Shown piece after piece: positions 57,809 through 64,000 of a DNA stretch of 64,000 nt. A program made the translations under genes and the position numbers. The DNA comes from Goekera deserti (lineage in GTDB: Bacteria; Actinomycetota; Actinomycetes; Mycobacteriales; Geodermatophilaceae): positions 1 through 64,000 of the forward strand of contig NZ_JAAGWK010000031.1 of assembly GCF_010685995.1 (NCBI RefSeq), read 5' to 3'. The notes beneath the pieces are model-generated. The model searched no databases. It was not told where the DNA came from and saw only the letters and a program-made list of their open reading frames with translations. Within the stretch, counting starts at the first letter, position 1, and each line of letters starts with the position of its first letter.

Positions 57809-60505
57809 TCAGCTCCCGAGCTCGGCCACCACCGGCAGGTCGGCCAGGAGCGCACCGGCCTGCTCGGCGGCCAGCGGGCGGCTGAGCAGGTAGCCCTGCG
57901 CGTGGTCGCACGCGTCGGCCCGCAGCCGGTCCAGCTGCTCCACCTCCTCGACGCCCTCGGCCACGACGGTGAGCCCGAAGGTGTGCGCGGCACGCACCAT
58001 GAGCGCGACGAGCTCCTCGCTGCCCAGGTCCGTGGCCGCGACGAAGCTGCGGTCGATCTTGAGCACGTCGACCGGCAGGGTGCGCAGCTGGCCGATGGAG
58101 GTGTAACCGGTGCCGAAGTCGTCGATGGCCACGGTCACCCCGAGCGCGCGGAGCCCGGCGAGGTGCTCGGCGGCGACCGGGTCGTCGACCAGCACCGTCT
58201 CGGTGACCTCGACGACGAGCCGGTCGGCGGGGACGCCGGCGGCGGCCAGCGCCTCGGCGACGTCGCTGATCACCCGGCGCTCGGTCAGGTGCCGGCCGGA
58301 GATGTTGACCGCCATCGTGACCTGCTGCGCCGTGGCGCTGCCGGTCGCCCGCCAGGCGGCCAGCTGGTGGACGGCCTCGTCGAGCACCCAGCGGTCGATG
58401 TCGCAGATGAGCCGGGTGGCCTCGGCGACGGGGATGAACTGGTCCGGGGGCACCATGCCGACCCCGGGCCGCTGCCAGCGCAGCAGCGCCTCGTACCCGG
58501 CGATCCGGTCGGCCGCCACGTCGAACACCGGCTGGTAGACCACCGACATCTCACCGTGGGCCAGGCCGTCGGCGATGGCCCGCTCGAGCTCGGCGTGCTC
58601 GGCCAGCTGGGCGCGCAGCTGGTCGTCGAAGACCTCCGCGCGGCCCCGGCCCGAGGTCTTGGCGCGCGCGGCGGCGGCGTCGGCCTCGGCCAGCAGCACG
58701 TCGGCGTCACCGCCGGCGTCACGGCTCACCGCGACGCCCACGCTGGCCCCCATCCGGACGACCCGGTCGTGGGCGGTGATCGGCTCGCCGATGGCGGCGA
58801 TCAACCGCTCGGCGAGGTCCACGAGGTCGGCCTCGTTGTCCACCGGCTCGACCAGGACGACGAACTCGTCACCGCCGAGGCGGGCCACGACGTCGCCGGC
58901 GCGGACCAGGGCACGCATCCGCCGGGCGACCTCGCGCAGCACCTCGTCGCCGCAGGCGTGGCCGTGCCGGTCGTTCACGGCCTTGAAGCCGTCCAGGTCG
59001 ACGACCAGCAAGCCGGTCATCTCCCCGGTCCGGTCACCGCGGGAGAGCGCGGCCGCGGTGAGGGCCCGTGCCTGGGCACGGTTGGGCAGCTCGGTGAGCG
59101 GGTCGTGCGCCGAGCGGTGCGCCAGCGCGCTCTGCAGCTCCTCACGGTGCCGCATGGAGCTGACGATCTGCTCCACCGAGGCGTGCACGACCGCGCCGAG
59201 CGGGCCGGGGAGCGGCTGGGCCAGCACCACGTTGGCCAGGTCGCCCTTCGCGACGGCCTCGGCCTGGTCCTGGATGCGGCGCAGGCTGTCCACGGCGGAG
59301 CCGAGGGCAGCGGAGACGGTGCGCACCTCCCGCGGGCCGCCGGAGCGGACCTCGACCAGGGTGCCCTCGCTGACCTCGCGGGCCTGTGCTGCCAGCCGGC
59401 CCAGGGAGCGGCTGACCACCCGGGCCAGCACGAGCGCGCCGAGCGCCGCGGCGACCAGCACCACGACGCCGCCGCCGACGGACCGGGTGTAGCGGTCGTT
59501 GGCCGCCGACCGGTCGGCCGCGGCCAGCGCCAGGGCACTGTCCACCCCGTTGTCGACCAGGCCGACGACCTGCCCGTCGATGGCGGCCGAGGAGGTCATC
59601 AGGGCGGCGAGCTGCACGACCGTCAACCGGGGACGGTCCCGGCTCGCCGTGGGGTCGAGCACCTTGTCCAGGGCGCGCACCGAGTCGCTGGCGGCGAACC
59701 CGGCCCACGACTGCCGCAGCGAGGGCTGCGAGAGGCTCTCCAGCTGCTGGCGGAGGTCGGTGTAGTGCAGCCACCCGGTCTCCCAGGCCAGCCGTGACCC
59801 GATCAGCTCGTCGGGGCCGTCGTGGACCACCGACCCGAGCCAGAGGGGCAGCTGACGGCTGGCGGCCTGGGCGTACTCGGCCATGAGCTGCACGTCCTGG
59901 ATCGCCCGGCGGGTCGCGCTGGGCACGCCCTCGGCACCGGCGTCGCCCGCGGCGGACCGCTGGGCGCTCATCAGCTGGTCGGAGACCGAGACGTACCGCA
60001 GGTACAGCTGCTGCAGGCCGACGCTGCCGGAGTCACCGGACTCCCGCAGGGCGGCCACGTCGTCGGCGACGGAGCGGGCGAGGACCGGGGACGTGCCCGC
60101 CAGCGCCGCGAGCGCCTCGTCGGTCTTGAGGCGGTACCCGTCCCGGAAGCTGCTGGTGAGCGGCCGGTAGGAGGCGACCTCGGCCACCTCGAAGCCGACG
60201 TCGCGCAGCGCCGCCGGGTCGTCCATGACCATCAGCACCAGCGACCACATCACCTCGCGCTCGGCCGCACCGCGGGCGCTGTCCAGCAGCGCCATGCTCG
60301 CCACGGCGCGCTCGGCGCGGGCCGCGCTGTCGGCCTCTTCCACGCGGGCGCCGGCCACCACGACGGTGAGGGCGACGACGGCTGCCAAGGGCACGCAGAC
60401 GAGGGCCGTCAGGAACACCCACAGCGGTGCTCCGCGCCGGTCGGTACGTGACTTCGCCATGTCGCTGTTGTCGGCAGCGCAGTAGCGGACCTGAGCGGTG
60501 GGCAT
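57809..60505 (-). CDS. Membrane GGDEF-EAL cyclic-di-GMP protein with NIT-like sensor and HAMP
   Basis: An 898-residue protein. One helix near 28-50, an extracellular region of about 280 residues rich in helices (possibly a nitrate/nitrite-sensing NIT-type domain, by layout only), a second helix near 347-368 and a HAMP linker precede the catalytic part. The GGDEF domain has an intact 'ARLGGDEFVVLVE' active site and an I-site (RAGD, five residues before GGDEF). The EAL domain has 'YEALLRWQRPG', 'VNISGRHL', 'EVTETVLVDD', 'IDDFGTGYTS', 'LKIDRSF', 'VAEGVE' and 'QGYLLSRPL', i.e. all metal and catalytic residues. Both synthesis and breakdown of c-di-GMP are therefore possible. The ATG at 60505 has GGGGGACG upstream; a second ATG at 60460 lacks a site. 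Confidence 0.92.
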   Translation of the reverse strand: MPTAQVRYCAADNSDMAKSRTDRRGAPLWVFLTALVCVPLAAVVALTVVVAGARVEEADSAARAERAVASMALLDSARGAAEREVMWSLVLMVMDDPAALRDVGFEVAEVASYRPLTSSFRDGYRLKTDEALAALAGTSPVLARSVADDVAALRESGDSGSVGLQQLYLRYVSVSDQLMSAQRSAAGDAGAEGVPSATRRAIQDVQLMAEYAQAASRQLPLWLGSVVHDGPDELIGSRLAWETGWLHYTDLRQQLESLSQPSLRQSWAGFAASDSVRALDKVLDPTASRDRPRLTVVQLAALMTSSAAIDGQVVGLVDNGVDSALALAAADRSAANDRYTRSVGGGVVVLVAAALGALVLARVVSRSLGRLAAQAREVSEGTLVEVRSGGPREVRTVSAALGSAVDSLRRIQDQAEAVAKGDLANVVLAQPLPGPLGAVVHASVEQIVSSMRHREELQSALAHRSAHDPLTELPNRAQARALTAAALSRGDRTGEMTGLLVVDLDGFKAVNDRHGHACGDEVLREVARRMRALVRAGDVVARLGGDEFVVLVEPVDNEADLVDLAERLIAAIGEPITAHDRVVRMGASVGVAVSRDAGGDADVLLAEADAAAARAKTSGRGRAEVFDDQLRAQLAEHAELERAIADGLAHGEMSVVYQPVFDVAADRIAGYEALLRWQRPGVGMVPPDQFIPVAEATRLICDIDRWVLDEAVHQLAAWRATGSATAQQVTMAVNISGRHLTERRVISDVAEALAAAGVPADRLVVEVTETVLVDDPVAAEHLAGLRALGVTVAIDDFGTGYTSIGQLRTLPVDVLKIDRSFVAATDLGSEELVALMVRAAHTFGLTVVAEGVEEVEQLDRLRADACDHAQGYLLSRPLAAEQAGALLADLPVVAELGS

Positions 60506-60565
60506 CCGACGTCCCCCGGAGGGAGGGGATGCCGGGGCACGTCGCCGGGGCCCGCGGCGGCCGGG

Positions 60566-61144
60566 TCAGTGCGGGGTCGGACCGGTCGCGCTCCAGGTCC
60601 GGTGCTCGGCGCCGAGCAGCCGGTACCCGTCCAGGCGCACGCCGGTGATCCGCTCGGCGACGGTGAGCATCGCCGGTCTCGGGTCGGCGTCCGGGTCGCC
60701 GAAGGGCAGGCCCAGCTCCTCCGCGAGCTGCTCCTGCTCCCCACCGGTGGGGTACGCCACCGGGTCGAAGCAGCGGACGACGACGCCGGCCCGGGCGAGG
60801 GTGAACTGCTGGACGGCGTTGACGTTCCAGGACACCGACACCGCCGTGCCGCCGGCGGACAGCGCGGCGACGGTGCCGGGCCGGGCGCACAGGTGGCCGT
60901 TGGGCTCCACGACGAGCAGCCACCCGTCGGCCTCGTCCACCTGCACCAGGAAGTGCCCGCGGGCGTGGTCCTGCTGCCCGGCCACCTCCTCGAAGGTGGC
61001 CAGCCCGCGGGTGGACCAGTCGATGCCGAGCGCGCCGCCCAGCACCGTGAGGTCCCAGCCGGACACCAGCGTGAGCGTCACGGCCTCGACCTCGGCCACC
61101 CAGGGGTGGGCGGCGAGCGTCCCGTCCGGGGTCCTGCGGTGCAT
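60566..61144 (-). CDS. DUF6461-like protein
   Basis: A 192-residue soluble protein. 'LTLVSGWDLTVLGGALGIDW', 'GWLLVVEPNGHLC', 'AVSVSWNVNAVQQFTLARAG' and 'VVRCFDPV' match the actinobacterial DUF6461 pattern (a SUKH-like fold has been suggested for related domains; this is only inference). No catalytic motif. It lies 60 bases upstream of the GGDEF-EAL gene and may share a transcript. Confidence 0.75.
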   Translation of the reverse strand: MHRRTPDGTLAAHPWVAEVEAVTLTLVSGWDLTVLGGALGIDWSTRGLATFEEVAGQQDHARGHFLVQVDEADGWLLVVEPNGHLCARPGTVAALSAGGTAVSVSWNVNAVQQFTLARAGVVVRCFDPVAYPTGGEQEQLAEELGLPFGDPDADPRPAMLTVAERITGVRLDGYRLLGAEHRTWSATGPTPH

Positions 61145-61181
61145 GCCGACGACGGTACGGGCGGTGTCGTGGCGCCCGAGG

Positions 61182-62612
61182 TCAGGGCACGGGGGTGGTG
61201 GCGAGATCGGCGTCGTCGGGGCCGCGGGTCACCACCTGGGCGGCGTTCTCCGGCATCGGCAGCACCGCGACGCCGTCGGTCAGGGCGACGTCGGTGAGCA
61301 CGCTGCCGTCGGTGGTGAGCACCTGCGCGCGGGCGGCCGTCGGGGGGGCGACGACGACGAGGCTGGTCACGGTGTTCGCTTCGAACGACCCGTCGACGAC
61401 GTCACAGCGCAGCACGTAGGCACGTTCCTCGGCCGACTGGCCGGCGGGCCACACGAGCTGCTGCTCACAGGTGCTCCACATGACTCCGCCGTCCTCGAGT
61501 GGACGGGCGTACATGCTCTGCACCACCACCGCGCCCGACGGCACGGTGGCCGTCAGCAGCGTGACCTGCGCCGGTACACCAGCTGGCCCGGGTACCTCGC
61601 CGACCCACGGGACGACGAACCGATCAGCAGAGAGCGGGCGGTCCACCCGCGGCACGACGGACCGGACCGCGTTGTCGACGCTCTGCCCGACGACCGAGCC
61701 CGGGTCGTCCGGCGGGGCGGTGCGCAGGAACGTCAGCGGCACGTCCACGGCCGCATCGGCGCCGAACGAGGACGGACCGACGGACGGCACCTCGACCCCG
61801 TCCCGGAGAACGCGGTACTGCGGCGGGCTGGCCCACAGCACGCCGGGCTCTGCCTCGATCCGTGTCACGGCGACGCCGACGGGTGTCGGCACCGACCCGA
61901 AGGACATCGTGGTGCCGCCGTCGGGCAGGACCTTCGGCGGGGTGCCGAGTTGGACGACGTCCCCGGGGGCGCTGACCACGACCAGGTCACCGGTGCTGGT
62001 GTCGACCAGCGCACTCGGCTGCGTGCCGGTGAACCCCCGCGGCTGGCTGGCCAGCTGCATCTGCTCCGGGGTGGCCCCGGGGGGCCCGGTGAACCAGGCG
62101 ACGGCGACGTCGCTCAGTGCGCCGAGGTCGGTCTGCAGCGCCGGGTCGTCCAGCGGCGGCTCGGGCCGGGCGGTGTTCTCCCCGGCGACCAGCGCCCAGC
62201 GCGCGCCGCTGGGCACCTCGCCGACGAACACGACGCGCCGGGTGTCCAGGGTCGGGTCGGGCAGCCCAGGGGGCTGGTCCGGGCCGGTCCACGGCAGCGC
62301 CCGGACCGCCTCGACGAACGCCGGATCACCGGCCAGCGAGCCGCGCGTCGGCAGGTCGTACAGCTCGACGAGCGGTGGCTCCGGTGCGGCCGCGCGGTCG
62401 CCGTCGCCGTCGCGGAGCCGGCTGAGCGCGAGCGGCACCGCGGTGATCACCAGCAGCACCGCCAGCCCGGTGGCGAGCAGGACGGCCCGGTTCCGGCGCC
62501 GGCGGTGCACCCGCCCGGCCATCGTGGCCGCACTGAGGTCGGGGGCGGAGTGCACGTCGACGTCGGCGGCCCAGTCGTGCAGGCCCGTGCGGAGGTCGTC
62601 CTCGAGGGTCAT
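61182..62612 (-). CDS. Membrane-anchored protein co-transcribed with the ECF sigma factor
   Basis: A 476-residue protein. Residues 1-38 are cytoplasmic ('LEDDLRTGLHDWAADVDVHS'), one helix follows ('AVLLATGLAVLLVITAVPLA'), and about 410 extracellular residues are rich in Pro, Val and Thr with no recognised domain. Its ATG overlaps the stop of the sigma gene (TGATG), the typical arrangement for an anti-sigma factor. The short cytoplasmic part lacks the HxxxCxxC zinc motif of ZAS anti-sigma factors, so an anti-sigma role is inference. Proteins of this type accompany SigE-family sigma factors in actinobacteria. Confidence 0.72.
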   Translation of the reverse strand: MTLEDDLRTGLHDWAADVDVHSAPDLSAATMAGRVHRRRRNRAVLLATGLAVLLVITAVPLALSRLRDGDGDRAAAPEPPLVELYDLPTRGSLAGDPAFVEAVRALPWTGPDQPPGLPDPTLDTRRVVFVGEVPSGARWALVAGENTARPEPPLDDPALQTDLGALSDVAVAWFTGPPGATPEQMQLASQPRGFTGTQPSALVDTSTGDLVVVSAPGDVVQLGTPPKVLPDGGTTMSFGSVPTPVGVAVTRIEAEPGVLWASPPQYRVLRDGVEVPSVGPSSFGADAAVDVPLTFLRTAPPDDPGSVVGQSVDNAVRSVVPRVDRPLSADRFVVPWVGEVPGPAGVPAQVTLLTATVPSGAVVVQSMYARPLEDGGVMWSTCEQQLVWPAGQSAEERAYVLRCDVVDGSFEANTVTSLVVVAPPTAARAQVLTTDGSVLTDVALTDGVAVLPMPENAAQVVTRGPDDADLATTPVP

Positions 62613-63136
62613 CAGTGGGTCTCCTGCCGCGATGCGCCGTCGGGGGCGGGGGTGTCCTGGAGGTGGTCGCGGAGCCGGCCGAGCCCGCGGGCGGTCTGGC
62701 TCTTCACGGTGCCGACCGAGCAGCCCATCAGCCGGGCGGTCTCGGCCTCGGAGAGGTCTTCGTAGAAGCGCAGCACCAGCGTGGTGCGCACCCGCGGCGG
62801 CAGCGTCGCCAGCGCGGTGCGCATCCGGTCCCGCTCCACGACGCCGTCGGCGTGCCCGGCGTGACCGGTGTCGGGCAGCTCCGACACCACCGCCTCCGAC
62901 GACGAGCGCCGGCGCAGCCAGCTCAGGTGCGTGGTGACCAGCACCTTGCGCACGTAGGCCACCGGGTCGCGCTGGTCGTCCAGCCGCCGCCAGCGCCGGT
63001 AGGTCTCGAAGAACGCGGTCTGCACCAGGTCCTCCGCCCGGCCGCGGTCGCCGGTGAGCAGCACCGCCGTCCGGAGCACCGCGGCCCGGCGCGCGGCGAC
63101 GAAGTCGTCGAACGCCTCGCTCTGCTCTCGGTCCAC
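62612..63136 (-). CDS. SigE-family ECF RNA polymerase sigma factor
   Basis: A 174-residue ECF sigma factor. Region 2: 'FDDFVAARRAAVLRTAVLLTGD' and 'AEDLVQTAFFETYRRW'; region 4: 'LATLPPRVRTTLVLRFYEDLSEAETARLMGCSVGTVKSQTARGLGRLR' (in parts). These match the actinobacterial SigE-like family (TIGR02983). The GTG at 63136 follows GAGGGG. It lies 26 bases downstream of an MFS gene on the same strand and is coupled to the membrane-anchored gene downstream. Confidence 0.92.
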   Translation of the reverse strand: MDREQSEAFDDFVAARRAAVLRTAVLLTGDRGRAEDLVQTAFFETYRRWRRLDDQRDPVAYVRKVLVTTHLSWLRRRSSSEAVVSELPDTGHAGHADGVVERDRMRTALATLPPRVRTTLVLRFYEDLSEAETARLMGCSVGTVKSQTARGLGRLRDHLQDTPAPDGASRQETH

Positions 63137-63162
63137 GGCCACCCCTCGGTCGGTCTCACCTG

Positions 63163-64000
63163 TCAGACGACGTGGGGACGGCCGCAGGTTGTCACCGCAG
63201 CCGCGGGCACCCGGAGGGCGACCAGGCCTGCCAGCAGGTACGCACACCCCTGGACCTGCAGGGCGGCGGTGAGGGCGGCGCCGGTGCCGACCAGGCCGGC
63301 CACCAGCATGCCGGCGGCCTGGGCACCGCCGTACACCGCCAGCACGGCGGCGACCACCCGGCCGCGGGTGAGTGGCGCGGTGTGCGTCTGCAGCAGGGTC
63401 GCCTGACTGCTGGTCGCCGCCAGCCCCGGCACCCCGACGGCGATGAAGGGGCCCACGTAGACCCCGAGGGCCGTGGTCACCAGCGGCCCGTTCCAGGTGA
63501 CCAGCGACAGCAGCCCGAAGGCCGTGCACGAACCGGCCAGCACCACCCGCGGGCTCAGCTGCCGCATCAGCCGCCCCAGCAGCAGGGCACCGGCGAGGGT
63601 GCCGATCGCCTGCACGCCGCGGAGCAGGCCGACGTCGGCGGGGCCGGCCTGCAGGTCCCGGACCACGAACAACACGAAGAGCACGACGAACGCGCCCTGG
63701 GCGAGTCCGCCCAACACGAGCACCACCGTCAGCCGTCGGAGCGCGGGGCTGGCGGTGAGGTCCCGCACCCCGGCCAGCCAGGCACCAGGGGCCGCCGGGG
63801 GGCGGAGGCCGGCGGGCAGCGGCGCGGCGGGTGACGGGCGGCGGCGCACGGTGAGGACGACGGCGGCGGCGAGGAAGCTGGCGGCGTCCCCGGCGACGAT
63901 GGCGGGCAGGCCCCCGATGCCCAGCAGCACCCCGCCCAGCGGACCACCGACCAGGCGTGCGAGCCCGGCGGTGAGCGCAAGCGCGCCGTTGACCTCCATC
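63163..64000 (-). CDS. MFS transporter, N-terminal part cut by window end
   Basis: About 279 residues are visible and the frame runs off the right edge. The sequence opens 'MEVNGALALTAGLARLVGGP', the internal helix region of an MFS exporter of the enterobactin/macrolide-efflux type (DHA3-like), not a true start. Seven or eight helices remain, with 'GVRDLTASPALRRLTVVLVL' between the halves and 'LLRGVQAIGTLAGALLLGRL' after. Substrate unknown. Its stop is 26 bases before the sigma gene start. Confidence 0.82.
   Translation of the reverse strand, partial: MEVNGALALTAGLARLVGGPLGGVLLGIGGLPAIVAGDAASFLAAAVVLTVRRRPSPAAPLPAGLRPPAAPGAWLAGVRDLTASPALRRLTVVLVLGGLAQGAFVVLFVLFVVRDLQAGPADVGLLRGVQAIGTLAGALLLGRLMRQLSPRVVLAGSCTAFGLLSLVTWNGPLVTTALGVYVGPFIAVGVPGLAATSSQATLLQTHTAPLTRGRVVAAVLAVYGGAQAAGMLVAGLVGTGAALTAALQVQGCAYLLAGLVALRVPAAAVTTCGRPHVV

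Noticed and set aside
1-64000. Prophage, integrative element or defence island
   Set aside because: I found no integrase, transposase, tRNA attachment site, phage structural gene or restriction/toxin module; base composition is uniform apart from the cydDC linkers.

Overview
The window is very GC-rich chromosomal DNA from an actinobacterium. GTG starts are frequent, genes often overlap by four bases (GTGA/ATGA), and the content (VanW/YoaR-type protein, DUF3039, DUF3099, DUF7455, DUF4192, IdeR, group 2 sigma factor, SigE-family ECF sigma factor) is actinobacterial. The mix of genes and the palindromic repeats in the cydDC gene suggest Geodermatophilaceae (Blastococcus/Geodermatophilus/Modestobacter-like). 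That assignment is inference, not something the sequence proves. I see no tRNA, rRNA, CRISPR array, prophage or transposase.

Region 1 (1-17.2 kb) is a housekeeping regulator locus. It holds the 3' end of the principal sigma factor gene, DUF7455, a VanW/YoaR-type protein, YihY/BrkB, DUF3039, a beta-propeller phytase, DUF3099, an HhH-GPD repair protein, D-aminoacyl-tRNA deacylase, a group 2 sigma factor (sigB-like) behind an ECF-type promoter, a broken membrane-protein gene, a Pat-like protein acyltransferase next to an AcuC-like deacetylase, IdeR/DtxR with all metal ligands intact, and an S9 peptidase. The order sigA - yihY - DUF3039 - sigB - ideR resembles the mycobacterial sigA-ideR region.

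Region 2 (17.2-32 kb) holds DUF4192, a lipoprotein and a Dabb protein. Next comes a tightly overlapping five-gene operon (GT4, methyltransferase, alpha/alpha-toroid protein, two GT2 paralogues), which is the best candidate for an undescribed biosynthetic system here. A minus-strand set follows (VOC, proline iminopeptidase, DksA-like, methyltransferase, YibE/F, M20 hydrolase), then Hsp20 with a MerR-like regulator.

Region 3 (32-41.7 kb) holds a SpoIIE-type phosphatase, a cobalamin riboswitch driving a complete cbiMNQO cobalt ECF transporter, an unrecognised gene, a Na+/H+ antiporter, and a PadR-controlled ABC exporter.

Region 4 (41.7-50.9 kb) holds a short-chain dehydrogenase, an M56 peptidase/BlaI-family repressor pair, and the cydA-cydB-cydDC cytochrome bd operon. 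Three 17-bp palindromes (TTCTAC-N5-GTAGAA) lie between the repressor and cydA, so respiration is probably under this repressor. The cydDC fusion gene carries two unrelated repeat arrays exactly in its interdomain linkers.

Region 5 (50.9-64 kb) holds a RibD-C reductase, a permuted papain-like protein, two small paralogous membrane-anchored proteins, a TIGR03086 protein, ethanolamine ammonia-lyase (eutBC, AdoCbl-dependent, which fits the cobalt uptake operon), an MFS transporter, a GGDEF-EAL protein, DUF6461, a SigE-family sigma factor with a co-transcribed membrane-anchored partner, and an MFS gene cut by the window end.
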